A DNA stretch of 64,000 nucleotides, from contig JAOTON010001906.1 in the NCBI GenBank assembly GCA_034440635.1, positions 434,001-498,000 on the forward strand. The letters run 5' to 3'. How positions within the stretch are numbered: the stretch's first letter is position 1; every line of letters starts with the position of its first letter. Below the pieces are notes generated by a model. That model was not told the DNA's origin, did not search any database, and saw only the letters and a program-made list of their open reading frames with translations. The DNA comes from Lepas anatifera. Lineage: Eukaryota > Arthropoda > Thecostraca > Lepadidae. Below, in pieces: positions 45,086 through 57,421 of the stretch. The position numbers and the translations under genes are program-made.

Positions 45086-46124
45086 AATGCTCAGTAGAGG
45101 CGATTCCTAGAGTATTCCCCTCAGATCTAAAATTAAGAGGGTTAGAAAAATGCCCGTTTAGGTGTGTGTGGGGGCTTTGGTGATGTACATACATTACGGC
45201 ATATTTTCATTGAACTAGGTCAATATCTTTAAGGTCAAATGAGGTTATAACGGTCAAATCTGGCCCGTGCTTGAGGCCAGTTTCGAAATGATTTGTTCAT
45301 GTAGAAAAAACGGAAATACACTGAAATCAAACTTAATGTCATAAACTGAAAGTCCGATACAACCTTTTTCTGAGAGTTCGTGGTCAATGTCATTGAAGGT
45401 CACTGACCTACGACGTAACAAAATGGCAAATTCCCAATAGTGCACAATATAACACCTGTAAACCTTGCCTGTGACAGTGACCTTGAAATTAAGTAGTCGT
45501 AACTATGAAGCCATATCATAACATACGTCTTACTGAATAATCCCATCTGACCGGAACACCGGGGCATGTGACCTTGAATTGTGACATTTAACCTTTACCT
45601 TGAACTTCAAGGTGCGTTGAAGGGGGCACGGTAGTGGAGTGGTCAGCGTAGCTGGCTTCCACGCAGCCGACTCGGGTTCATTGTCCGGCGGCTTCCCTGA
45701 ACCAGGAGCAAGCTGGCTTCCGAGAAACCCTTCCAATAGGGAAAAAGTTGGCGACGCCATATTACCCTGGCAGTTGGTGCGCAATAAGCCCTAACAATTA
45801 TTATTATACCTTGACCTTCACCTGGGGTGACCTTGGCATATGCTCCCGGTTATATGACGTTATTAAGTCGCCACTCAATCTACAGGGCAAGCGAACTGGT
45901 GCGACCGCAAGACTGACACGGTCTCAAAGTGCAGGTCTGACTTTGAAAGCCTATACCGAGGCCAAAATTTGTTATTGATTTTCGCAGTCTTTTCACCAAT
46001 CGACGCGCTCATGAAGTCTCCCAAATGTAAACAAGTAATGGTTCCAGCTACGAATGGTTATTCGGCTACCTTGGAAAAATAGGTGGAGTCGCAATTTAGG
46101 ACCTCCTTCTACTGCGCGTGTTAA
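45082..46124. mobile_element. TTAA-flanked AGGTCA-rich element
   Basis: Left TTAAAATGCTCAGTAGAGG (45082) and right CCTTCTACTGCGCGTGTTAA (TTAA 46121-46124) are inverted ends of one element that shares its left TTAA with the previous element. The interior matches 15311-16030 in reverse and holds many half-sites. A SINE is inserted at about 45625-45805. Confidence 0.65.
45625..45805 (+). mobile_element. tRNA-derived SINE (GGGGGCGCGGTAGTGG family)
   Basis: Same family as 48223-48403: A box GGTAGTGGAGTGGTCAGCG, B box TCGGGTTCATTGTCC, shared body and an ATTATTAT tail. Confidence 0.75.
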
Positions 46125-47527
46125 CAAGGGTGTGGTCTGCAAAATGAAAAACATTGTAGATACCTATTTAAAGGTCAACGTAATAAAAAACACAATCTTT
46201 AAGGGCAGAAAATAGGATAATCCCCCTTACCCACTAAGAGGAAACATTCTCCCCTCCCCCTTTTCGATACCTAACAATGGAGATGCAAAATTCTCGTGGT
46301 ACAGCGCCAGAGAGTTCAACGTAAGGCGACACCGCTTTCCTACTCGTGAAACTAAATGCCCAACAAAAATTGAGATGATCTTTTTAAGACCATAGGAGGA
46401 GCCAGGATTTCAAAATGGGTGAGGGCAATCAATTGGGGGAAGCCATAGCCGATCCGCAGTGGCGTCACACTTGGGTAGTACAACATGTCAGGCATGGACG
46501 CCAAATCTTGAAAATGTCAGAAACGTCAATACTAGGATCTTGTGAGAAAACGCCTCTTTCAGGGCGCCGGCAATCTTTCAAGTGGTACCGAGAGTCAATC
46601 AAGGGGTAAGGGCAAGTGATGATTTGTTTTCTGGGGTCTCCTAAAATTAAGAATACAGAGTATTTCACTAAGAATGTACCATCATCTCCAAAAGTTGCGT
46701 TTGCACCTGGCGTTTGAATTAATTTGTTGTTTTCAACCGCGGGGCCTACCATTTTCATTTTTACTAACACTCTCCTCCGTTGGGAGGAAATGAACACCCA
46801 TTCAGTTTTCCAAACAGTGCGACAAAACAGCGGGCTCTGTATTTGTCACACTGTAGCCTTGATCAACTATGAAACTTTACAAAAATTCATTGCGGGTCAT
46901 TTCAGATCAGGTCATCACGCCTGATCTGGCGACATTACCTGCAAGAAATGTTTCAAGTGGCACCATTGCTCACCCGTGAATGGCACAGTGTTCACCAGAA
47001 TCGGTGAAAATCGGGTGATTTGGGGGGGGCTAAACGCATTTTGTCCCACCCCCTGGCTCCACCAGTGTGCCCGCCAGTCCCCTGCTTTCGCTGTTTATTC
47101 ACCCTGTCCGACTCTATTTGACTATCCATCACCTCCATGCTGTCATGTTTTGCCCAATTCTCCGACTCCATGCGTGTCTGCCCCCAATACCCTGCCCGCC
47201 CTTCTTGTCTGCCCTGTCCGTCCCCATCGGACTTCTGGCCAGTGTTTTGTCCGCTCTTTTTGTTGGCCCTGCTTAACTCTTTTTAAGTAATCGCCAATGC
47301 CCTCCCCTCTTCTCTTTGTAGTATTTCCCAGCCCCAGCTTTAAACGCATCAGCATCTTACCCTTCTCTGCCCTGCTCGGATTTATGTGTCCATGCACATA
47401 ACTGAAAAAAGCTGGCACAGCACTTCCCATTATTCTCGGCATAAGCTTAAGAACGTTCAGAAAATTGATTGGGCCAACGTATTTTTTAGGTTAATTTTAT
47501 TTCCAGTCAACGCCATGTCACTAGGAG
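46125..47527. other. Unassigned, with possible hAT-like element
   Basis: ATAGGAGGAGCCAGGATTTC (about 46391) and CCCTGGCTCCACCAGTGTG (about 47050) look like inverted ends of a 0.67-kb MITE-type element. Open frames in the C-rich stretch 46976-47290 are not recognisable. Confidence 0.4.
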
Positions 47528-48208
47528 TTAACACGCGCAGAAGAGGTTTTCCTAGGACGCTCCTACTTATTTCCCCCAGATAGCTGGATAATCATTCGCG
47601 GTAGAAAAGCGCTGATTGACCACATTTGAGAGAAATAATGACCACGTCCACTTGTGAATACTTGAAAATGGCGCAATATTTTTTACCTATCGGCTTTCAA
47701 AGCCAAGCCCATGTTTTGAGATCGCCATAATTGAACAATGACACCAGTTCGTCTGCATGGAAGACTGAGTAGACCGAGACCGAGCGGTGACCTCATAAAG
47801 TAATGTAATTGTAATGATGCGTTACGGTTATCTTACCTAAAGATCAAGGCCAGACATCACAGGTTAATATTATGCCACCATTTTGAAGGTCACTGAAACT
47901 TTTGCTTCGGGTTCAAGGCCGTCTCTCAGTATGACGGTTATTTTGTTATGACATTATAGTTAAGGCTTAATGTAAAATCAGAGGTCATGCATAGAGGCAA
48001 AAGCCGTATTTCCCGCCCAACGTTGGTTATTGTGCTCCTTGTAGTATAAATAACAAAAACTACTTGATATTGTGATGTGATAGGTCAATGAGCTTGAATG
48101 GACTTTGCTCTTACATTTCACTGCACGTCTCATGGGATCTTTTATCCATGGCCTTAGTTGGCTTTCAGTGTGCTTGCGGCTTGTTACCGCTTTCTCATGA
48201 TATTTCTT
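47528..48208. mobile_element. TTAA-type AGGTCA element, right end not found
   Basis: Starts TTAACACGCGCAGAAGAGG at 47528 and follows the 15311 family (matches near 15470-15600). A SINE interrupts it downstream. The right TTAA end was not identified. Confidence 0.55.
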
Positions 48209-48222
48209 TATAGATCCTCAGC

Positions 48223-48403
48223 GGGGGCGCGGTAGTGGAGTGGTCAGCGTAGCTGGCTTCCATTCAGCCGACCCGGGTTCAAGGCCCGGCGGCTTCCCTG
48301 AACAAGGAGCAAGCTGGCTCCCGAGAAACCCTTCCAACAGGGAAATAGTTGGCGACGCCATATGACCCTGGCAGTTGGTGCGTCGATAAGCCCCAAAAAT
48401 TAT
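48223..48403 (+). mobile_element. tRNA-derived SINE with exact 14-bp target duplication
   Basis: GGGGGCGCGGTAGTGGAGTG start, A box at about 48232, B box CCGGGTTCAAGGCCCGG at about 48272-48288, a body shared with three other copies, and an AT-rich tail. TATAGATCCTCAGC occurs at 48209-48222 and again at 48404-48417, as expected for LINE-mediated insertion. Confidence 0.9.
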
Positions 48404-48548
48404 TATAGATCCTCAGCACGACCCAGATGCGTGCATTTGTGATTTGTATGATTACTGTGACTGAAAAAATCTGGAATTAATGTGTTTGATATGATGGCTT
48501 GTATCATACCACAAATCAAACATGTGAATTATGTATTAAAGGGATATA

Positions 48549-48850
48549 CACTATGTCCAGTGGCAGATCTAGTGGCAGACTTAATTTCTGCCGCCAACGT
48601 AAAAAGCGCATTTCGCATTTGAAGATTTTACAGGAGAGCGTTTTTCCATTTTGCTTCCTATTAGCACAACCCTGTGACTGATGCGAAGACGGTAGTATGA
48701 CCGAAACATTTGAGTGCATTTCGTCATATAATGCAATAAGTAGATGCAGCTTGCCTTTCTGCATAGAATGGTTCAAAACCTCAAAATCGACGTGATTTAC
48801 GCTCTTCTTTCGGTTTTATTCCTCTAGCTTCCCCTTGTATCCACCACTGG
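48549..48850. mobile_element. hAT-like MITE
   Basis: CAGTGGCAGATCTAGTGGCAG on the left and CTTGTATCCACCACTGG on the right. About 300 bp, non-coding. Confidence 0.55.
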
Positions 48851-49449
48851 CTATTTCAAAAGCCTGGACAAAAATTTTGGACTTGAGGAAAATCCACGAA
48901 CAGAAAACATACGGAGCCCCTCGAAACACACAAAATACCGCCTCCCCCTGACACCGCAGTAGAAAATGGGGTGGTGGCATTGACAAAAACGGAATCAAGG
49001 GCGCTGCCCTCAGCCCCAGGACCACTGTGGGCTCCCAATGAGTGCTTCCAAAGAAGGGGGCCGGATCAAATCCCTGCAACCCTAGGACAGTAGGACGACG
49101 AGCTACTGCCTGTCTGTTGCACACCTGCTCCCACTCTGAACAGCCACCCTCTTCTACCGGACTTACTATGGCTCCGTCCATTCCCTTCAACCCCTGGCTA
49201 GCCGTCTGCCACTTCAGCAGGATCGTTGGTAGAAGGTGGGACTGGAAGGTGAATCCCCCTAAGTTTTCATTTGCGCACCCTGAGTTAAGTCTAATCGATA
49301 GATGCACTGTGTAGGGTTTTGCCCCTTTGTCCTATTGCGATTCTGAATTTTCACTCAATAAAAAATTCCAGTAAAACCTCAACAACTTAGTAACTCAGTG
49401 AAACATTTAGGCTCAATAGAACCTGCAAAGTAAAACCATTCCCGCACCA
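48851..49449. other. Unassigned
   Basis: Both strands are open over 48816-49314, but the frames are mutual shadows in a C/G-biased stretch and resemble nothing I know. Confidence 0.35.
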
Positions 49450-49640
49450 CTCGGGGCGCGGTCGTGTAGTGATTAGCACACTCACTTTCCACGCGGCCAA
49501 CTTGGGTTTAAGGCCCGGCGGATTCCCTGAATAATGAGCAATCTGGCTCGCCATGAAACCCTTCTAACAGGAAAGGAAATGGTGACGCAATATGACCATG
49601 GAATTAATACGACGATGAGTCTCCAAAAAATAGTACTGCT
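49450..49640 (+). mobile_element. Diverged tRNA-derived SINE
   Basis: GGGGCGCGGTCGTGTAGTGATTAGC A-box region, B box TTGGGTTTAAGGCCCGG, then the same body as 48223-48403 with more mutations and an altered tail. Confidence 0.65.
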
Positions 49641-50762
49641 TCCCTACGACGGAACTGCGCCTGAATGACCGGTACCTTCCACCCCTTTAATAGAACGCCT
49701 TTCTGCTGCCCCAATACCCTTTCCATTTTTTTCTGTCTATTGCTATCCATAGGCGGATCCATTATTACCGATGGGGGACACTTCGTCAGGGGCGCCATTT
49801 TGGTATGGAGAGGGAATTCAGCCTGGAGGGGTGCCCTTTCGGCCAGCGGCGCCAATTTTTCAAGGTTTTACCTATCAAAGGTACTCAAAATCACATCATG
49901 GGAGCGCCGATACTTGCATCTTAGGGAGAGGGCGCGGAAAAAGACGTTTCAGGATGGGGAAGGTGACGTCAGACAGTTCCAGGGGCAACGGTTTATGATG
50001 TGGGGACACTATTCGGGCCGATCGGGCGAGGGTGATAGATGATACCCTTGCCCCACAAATCTGTCTATGCCGTTATCTCTGGTGAGCGGAACCACTTGTT
50101 TTTTTTTCGCTGGCATCACACATTTCAGTTTGCTTTCGACCTGCTGTTGAAAGCTATGAGTTACCAGCGGTCACTTTCAGTTGACGGCGCCTAGACCACC
50201 GGCCGCCTGCTATCAGTCAGGGGCGGCGCCGGCCCTTCACAAAGGGTAAACCAAAGTTTCGAACTTCCATGAACTTTTTTTACCTGCGCTTCTATACTGT
50301 CTAGTGGGCTTTTGAGCACACAATAGTTTCATCCCCGCCAGATCATCCACAGTCGGCCGCTCACGCCCTACCTGCAGTCCGTAGACATTGCATCATGGCC
50401 AAATAACACCAAATGGGAGGGCAATGCACCATTTCTCCTCCCCTGGTTCCAGTTACCCGACTTGGGACCAATAATGCACAACCAACTAGGTCGTATGTGA
50501 CCCAGGTCACATAACCTAGACCCTGACGACTGACATATTGCCGTTTTTAACTTTTAAATTTAGGTAATTACTGATGCACACATAATGCAACAAAGGGTAC
50601 TTACATTGATACAAAGTAACAAAAAATAATATTCCTAAATTCGCAATGCAGCTTACTGATCATCGTGATATACGTGATATACGTGACATACGTGAGATCC
50701 TGCCACCTTTGTTAATGCACCCACAAACACTGCTACCAGACTCAGGTAAAATGGAACCCCTG
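49641..50762. other. Mixed MITE remnants
   Basis: TAGGCGGATCCATTATTACC (49752) and CAGTCAGGGGCGGCGCC (50216) look like hAT-type ends without clear partners. No gene can be supported. Confidence 0.35.
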
Positions 50763-50848
50763 GCCGCCCGAGAATTGAACCTGCAATCTTGCATTAACGC
50801 CTCTAACGCTAGAGCCTAACTCTTTACCAGCTGAGCTATCAGAAATTT
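50763..50848 (-). repeat. tRNA-derived sequence
   Basis: On the minus strand TGATAGCTCAGCTGGTAAAGAG is a good A box and GGTTCAATTCTC a B box, about 40 bp apart. The anticodon and T stems do not pair well, so it is a decayed tRNA or SINE head rather than a working tRNA gene. Confidence 0.45.
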
Positions 50849-51864
50849 ACCGCGAGTTATTTCCTTGGCGCTTTGATGAATTAGATTCTTGGAAAATTAT
50901 GGTGCAAAATGTACATGCATTCTCCTTGATTTTTTTCGTGATGTTTGCTTCAAATTAAAACTACCGTCCGCATACAATGCTAATAAACGTCCTGTATAAA
51001 AAGGAAAATTCAGTCGATTTTCGTTGGTTTTGCCAGGGCAGGATATACATTGTTGCAACGAATATTCGTTGGAATTCAAGTCATCGGCAGGGAAATTTAT
51101 GTACTTTTAAGAATTTTTTTAATTGTATTTCTAAAAATGACATTTTCCTGTCTTTCCTTTCCCTAAATGATGTTCTTTGCTTGAAATATGGCATTTCTGG
51201 TGCTGAACTGGAAAGTTTGGTGTTAATAAAACCTGAAGACGATGACAAGGACTAAATTAGGCTACCCGTCAATAGGGTTGTGCTATCATATAATTTTAAA
51301 TCAACACTCTATTTACTAAACTAATTAATTACTAAAGTTTATTTGAATCGCCTACCTTGCGACCCAGTAATCTCTGTACCCATCTTGCGACCCAACATGC
51401 TTCGCGCCGTGACCTTTCACGGGTCAACGGTTTGACCTAGAGTTTTGAGGCTTATGTGGCATATGTAGAAAGGGATGGAGGTTAGGTTTTACAATATTTT
51501 TGACAAATATGTCATCTTATTTCCCGTTTCAATGTCTTTGTATCATGCTTAATTCGGCAGGAAAAACTAGGTAAACATTGCTTACTCTGCCCACTTCAGA
51601 AAGCCGCACAGTGTAATCACCCCATCAATATGCGGCCTTGAACTGCCTACCACCTCTGCTACTAGTGAAAATTTGTATAGCTCCCCGCAAACTCCAACGA
51701 GAGTCAAGAATATATTTTCTCCTCAGAAAAAAATGTCACCCGCAGAAAATTATAGGGTGCAAGTGTCATCATTGAAACTATGACTTCTTACTGACCGAAA
51801 ACTTTCTTATCTAGATGGTTTAGACCTATACGCCTCCACTCATGCCCCAATGAAATCCATTCTC
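50849..51864. other. Unassigned, with one conspicuous frame
   Basis: A plus-strand frame at 50977-51255 encodes 92 residues (VDFRWFCQGRIYIVATN in the middle, acidic KPEDDDKD end). The WF.QGRIYI pattern recalls the C-terminal part of some non-LTR retrotransposon ORF1 proteins, but this is a weak impression. The flanks are not coding. Confidence 0.3.
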
Positions 51865-52315
51865 AACTTGCGTCAGAACTACGAGGCGGCCAAACCAAGT
51901 TCGAAGTCCGGCAGATGCCGTGAACAAGAAGCAGTCGTCTCCCGAGAAACCCTTTCGGCAGGGAAATAGTTCGCAGCATTACATGACATAGGCGGATATG
52001 GGGGAAGGCAAGGAGGCACGTGCGCTCCCCCCGATCGACCCTCGGTGCCCCCTGAAATGGTCACGGCGCCCCCTGAATGGTCGATGGCGCCCCCTGAAAT
52101 GTCGCTTCCCACCCCCCCTTCCCATGATGCGAAAATCGGCGCCGCCAATAGGATTTGGCGCCCACCTGATAGGTTTTGCCGGTCAAAAGTGGCGCCCCCT
52201 GGTCCGGATGGAGCCCCCACCCGGGAAGGTGCCCCCCCCTCCGATCGGCAATCCTGGATCCGCGTATGTTACAATGCCATGGCAGTTGGTGCGTAGATAA
52301 ACACTAAAACTGTTA
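51865..52315 (+). mobile_element. tRNA-derived SINE split by a MITE
   Basis: The body words CTCCCGAGAAACCCTTTCGG (51938) and CCATGGCAGTTGGTGCGTAGA (52279) belong to the SINE family at 48223. Between them sits the 282-bp MITE at 51987-52268. The tRNA-like head is degraded. Confidence 0.7.
51987..52268. mobile_element. hAT-like MITE, 282 bp
   Basis: CATAGGCGGATATGGGGG and CTGGATCCGCGTATG are inverted ends. The flanks TTACATGA (51979-51986) and TTACAATG (52269-52276) are an imperfect 8-bp target duplication. It is inserted in a SINE. The interior GGCGCCCCCTGA words recur at 31525-31860. Confidence 0.7.
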
Positions 52316-52674
52316 TACATAATAATGCCGCTGAGAAACGATATTTTTTACGAAAAGTGATGGGCTGGCCCAGCTGCCTGGTGGTGTCCAGCAGGCTCCT
52401 GAGTCACCTGAAGTAGCGTGAGTCCATTCCGGCACAAAGGCCAAGAACAGTGGCGGATCAAGTGTTCTGTTTGAGAGTATCAGGTACTGCTAAACTTGGA
52501 ATTTTTGTCTGTAGGCATACTGGAATTGCCTGATGTAATGCAAATATTTAATTGTTATTTGTAGGGGAGGAAAAATTATTAAGCCTCTCCCACCTGTTTC
52601 TGGCGAAGAAAATGCGATCAGTGGTCCTAAGATGTTTCAAATAAAAGTATTGAGCAGCATACGAATGTGTGTGA
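52316..52674. other. Unassigned with MITE end
   Basis: CAGTGGCGGATCAAGTGTTC at 52449 resembles a hAT-type end; its partner was not found. Confidence 0.35.
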
Positions 52675-52926
52675 AATTGGTCCTCACTTCGCTGGTTGTG
52701 TTGGATGACGTCATGGTGACGTCACACCTGCCGGTCCCCACTCCGCCGCATTGTGCGGACTTGGATATAACGCAAATTGACGTTTCTAACCTTTACCATC
52801 GCAACGCTAGTGCTGTTTACTCAGCTTGTGCAAAATATGGCGCCCCTTTCTTTAATATAAAGGGTGGTTGCCCCGGTCCCCACTTTGCCGCGTTTGGTCC
52901 TGGTCCTCATAACGCTGCATAAACAC

Positions 52927-52966
<40 letters not shown>

Positions 52967-53080
52967 TGCCTCGTCGCCAGCGTTTCCAGGGACATCCAAT
53001 ATGTTCAAAATGTGTTACCCATCCCCACTCTCCCCGCGGTCATCTTCAATCCGAGGCTCATCATCCCGAGTAAAAATCCC
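52675..53080. repeat. GGTCCCCACT-rich cluster with (GT)n
   Basis: Repeated GGTCCYCACTYCGC words (52679, 52733, 52877) with paired TGACGTCA-like words near 52707-52725, and a GT microsatellite at 52930-52963. Resembles the cluster at 43255-43570. Confidence 0.55.
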
Positions 53081-53600
53081 GTGGTGACGTCCATGTTACT
53101 AAATAATATGTGTTTGGCATTTGATAATTACTGGAAGCTATACAAGTAAAACAATATATTAACGAAAACGGAGGAATGACTTCGGTTTGGCAATGACAGG
53201 CAGAGTGGGGGGAGGATAGGAATTGAAGTTTGATCGCACCTCCTGTCTTCGAAAAGGGTACCGATGAACTTTACCAATACTAGAATTCTCGGCATTTCCG
53301 TGTAGGTAATATATAAAAATTTAAGAAAAACAAAGATCGACTCTTCAAACTTAGGGGACGTCTTTCTTTCCGACATCAATAATGAATGAATTAGCAAAAT
53401 ATTTTGAACAATGAATGCCTTTTAAACACAGTCCCGGAACTGACCTCATCAACAAAAGGCCGTATTTTTGCTCAAGCAGAAGCAGGCAGTAATACGTCCA
53501 GCGCCAGCATGTAAGGATCAAATAGTACACACCTTGCCACTTCTATCGATCGCTGCAGTCAGGGCTGGAGATCTTCTTTCGATTCAGGGGGCCCTGGATG
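53081..53600. other. Unassigned spacer
   Basis: No repeat copy, RNA or coding frame that I can support. Confidence 0.4.
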
Positions 53601-54534
53601 GTTTAATACGAGCATTGACGGGGATCTGAGCCGCCTTTGCTTTGACGGGAGGCGGGTACCAGCCCCTCCCGCTCTAAGATCTTGAGAACCACGGCAGGTA
53701 GCAAAAAACGGCAAACGGCGTTGGGTAGCCCATCCACTTCTCCATCGAAAATTTTTGAACCAATTTTTGTCAGGTACTATTTAAGGTCACGAGAGGTCAA
53801 AACATGCCGTCATAGGAATAACATGTAAAATGAAGGTTTTCGGCCATTCATCTGAACAAGTAAGGATAGAGCAAAACGACTTGAACTTTACGAATATTCG
53901 CAGCAAGCCGAATCGAATGATATATAATTCGACCTTGCTAGGTTAAATCAAGGATCTGGCCTGACCTGAGGTCAGGTCAAGGTCAAATCAGGGAGACTGG
54001 AGTCAATTGTAACAAATTTCAAATTTCTGGCTCTGAAGAAATACTGCTTTAAGTTAGAACAATTATAATTATATTTTCATCAACTTTGAAGATTTTGCAA
54101 TGTGACAGACGTATAAAGATTTCATAATAAAAAAGAATAAGGATCAAAATTTCATTTCTAAAAATTTTCTTCAGCTGTTACAATTGACCCCACGTGAGGG
54201 GAAATTGTGACAGCATCGGGGTCAATTGTACCATATTAAAGCCGTATGAATTTCGACGATTTATTATACCATAGAAAAACATCCTAATGCGAAAAATTTC
54301 GCATCTTTGGCCTGCACTTCAGGATCATGGACCATCTCCAGTCGAGTCCCGCGTTCGGTGGTGCGAGGTCGAAAACGAGCAATTCTCTGAAAGTTCAATA
54401 CATTTGTTTGAAAACAGCCGATGCATTTTTTTAGAAAGATGAACATAAAAACCAACACTGGTGATTTGAATAATCCCTATAAATGACCTGAACATATGTA
54501 CTGTGCTCAATTTTTTTGCAAAAATTTACTTATC

Positions 54535-55266
54535 TGTAGACGGGGTCTCCTCATGGCCCCGTCGGTATGAGCCTCATGCTCAAACTGCTTCCGCTGTCTA
54601 GGTCGTCCAAAAGTAGTGATGCCGTTTCTGGTTTTATTTTATAACATCTCGTGACTTCAAATCTTCATAATTCTGCCCTAGGAAACATTTCAAATATTCA
54701 AACACTCGTCTGACAAGAACCCAGCAAACCACAAGTAAATCCTAAATCAGAAACCAATATAAATCACATCTAAATTTAACACCGTTAGAATCAATCAGGT
54801 TTTACGCAAACACGTTTACAATGCCATATCAAATATCAAATAGTCGCAACAGAATTTCCGAATACACTTACGTTCACAGGAAGGTGTCACCCGCACACAC
54901 ACGTGCGCTCTCGCTCGATGCTGTAGCGGAAATGACCCGGGGTCAACGCTTGACCTGGCCGCCAGGCGGCAGTCGGGGCAGAGCCGGAAGGGCAAGTTAT
55001 GTGGGCAGTAATAAATGCTCACGGTGAAAATAAGTGCGGAGACTAATTAGTTGTATTAACATTTGACAAGAGAAGTTCACAACATAAGCCTAGAAATCAA
55101 ATAAACCTATCTTTCAGAAAATCAGTTTCCAACCGGAAGACTTGAGCGACATCTGCTGTCTAGCCGGCAGAGGCTCACGATGACGTCACAGGATGCGGCA
55201 CAGTGACGTCACCGATAACAATAGTGCTAGCGCACTTCGTCCAGCAACAGTAGACACAGGTCTACA
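54535..55266 (-). repeat. LTR (3' in element orientation)
   Basis: 732 bp, ending GTCTACA. Carries TGACGTCA-type words near 55180 and 55203. Confidence 0.9.
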
Positions 55267-57421
55267 CCTCATCCGACCTCAAAACACAAACCACTTAAAA
55301 TTAACTATCCGGTGAAAACATACATGTCATGTGATCAATGTCATCAGTCGGGTCAGTCCAGTGCTGTAGCATCAAATCAACCAAACAGGAATTGGGAAAC
55401 CCTTCGTAACTTCAGCAAAAAAAGCTTACTTTAGAAAGAAAATCAACCTGAGCATCTAAGTAGCAAGCTGTGCTTAACTCAAGAAGATTCATCAACGACA
55501 GCTCATTCTGAACAAACTATCCATTTGACAGGAGTAAACTTGCCAGATTCCATAAGACAGTCATTAATGTCTCAAAAGATAACAGCAAAGGCCTAACTTC
55601 GTAGCGAAAATCATCTTACCATTTCGGGCATCACAAAACTCCGTTGAGCCAGAATATAACATCCCAAATTACATGACAAAACAACTAAGCCACTAAGAGT
55701 GTCTGCCAGGGGTGCTGTAAGCGACAGTTTGCATTAAGACTTGAAACGTTATAAAACGGTAAACGTAAGTGAACGTCACAAAGGTGCAATGAAATAATAT
55801 AATAATTATCAGTGACTGCGATCAAACCAATTCACAATGCTTATAAAAGGGTTAAGTTGGTTTCATGAGAACGTTACGGCTTGAGCCCATTCAACACGTA
55901 ATCACTTGCGAAAATGATTACCAGCTTCACCCCAACAAGACAATTGCAAAATGATCTGTACAAAAGGCTTTACAGCGGTAAATTATAGACCGAATAATAA
56001 GCACTGTCTGCGTGTAAGTGTGACTTACGGCAATATGTTGATCTCTGGAAAGTCAATCACCAGGACAAAATCCAGCAAAAGATTCAACTATATGCAGTCA
56101 GCTCACAACTTACTAGTTAAAGAATGGTCAACTTCCTCATGATCCTGGCCGGACTGTGCATTGGAACGCAACACTAGGAAAGTGAATGCAAAATCCAGCT
56201 ATCATTTCTGCATTCTGGAAAGTGATCATTGAAATCCAACAAACACTAATGGCTTCGGCAACATCCGCTACATCGAGTCTAGTAATCTTCCATACTGAAA
56301 CCTCAAGAAGTCCGACATGATGAAACATGAACATATGTTGATGATTATCACCTCTATCCCGTTATAAAAAGATAAATGCAATCGTTTGAGTGCATCTCAA
56401 GTTCTAACGCAATAAAAATTTCAAACCCTAACACAATTACGGTGCGGAATATTTCAAAGAAAAGTGTCCGAAATACTTAGTACGGCCATTCTCCGTGAAC
56501 AGTAAGGTAATGTGCTAACCAGAAAAATTTAGCACCAGAAAACGGCAAATATTTATAGCAAGCTATTTATAACAGCACGCAAGAGACCACTGGTCTCTTC
56601 ACAGTAATTCCCCTCTTCCTCTTGTGAACGGCAGAATTAACACCTAGAGTGTAACTCAACATCCCTGAATCAATAATTGAGTCTGTCAGGGGCTTTCGAA
56701 GACTGGTGGACCGTCTCCGTGCACTCACGATCACTCTAAGTGTGTGCCAAACTAGTTTCAAAATTTTAAAGAAATCTGACAAATGAACCCTGACCACTAA
56801 ACTTAGAAATGCTCAGTCCTGAAACTCCAGAATTCATCTCTGCAAAAATTGTGAAAGACAAATTTTCAGTCTGAGCCTTAAGTTCTGATTCTAAGCCATG
56901 TTTTCTCAATTCCATGAGGAAAATTTGGGAATAGCACAGTCGGTCGTCTCAGTCATGTCAGGGGTCAAAATGTCTCAAACAAGCCAACAGCAATGAAACA
57001 TAAGATACACACTGAATTAAACACTGGAATTAACGATATCGCTTCAAGAGGAACTTAACATTACAATCTAAGTCCGACGTCTGCATGGTCCAAAATCTTC
57101 TTTCCAAACTTGAAACAGTGATACTCTACTCTTGAAACACCACGGCACAATTCAAGGCACCGTCTCAGCGAGCGTGCCGGTCACCTCACAGCCGGAGGCG
57201 GTCACGTGACTCAGTCGCCGGAGCTCTGACCGAGGCGGGTCTAGTGCGCTGGGCACCGGGAACCGCGCGCCGCAGAAAGCCAGTCACTGCCGGCTGCGAG
57301 TGAAGCATGCCGGAACTAACCTTTGAAGACCAGCTTGAAAACGATGGATGAAGAACAGCGTGGCAGGTCCGTGTCCGCTGTCACCAAAATGTAGTCGGGC
57401 ATCCCACCGCTGTCACCAAAA

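Noticed and set aside
48232..48300. Functional tRNA gene
   Set aside because: A and B boxes are good, but the sequence continues into a SINE body shared by other copies and is bounded by a 14-bp target duplication.
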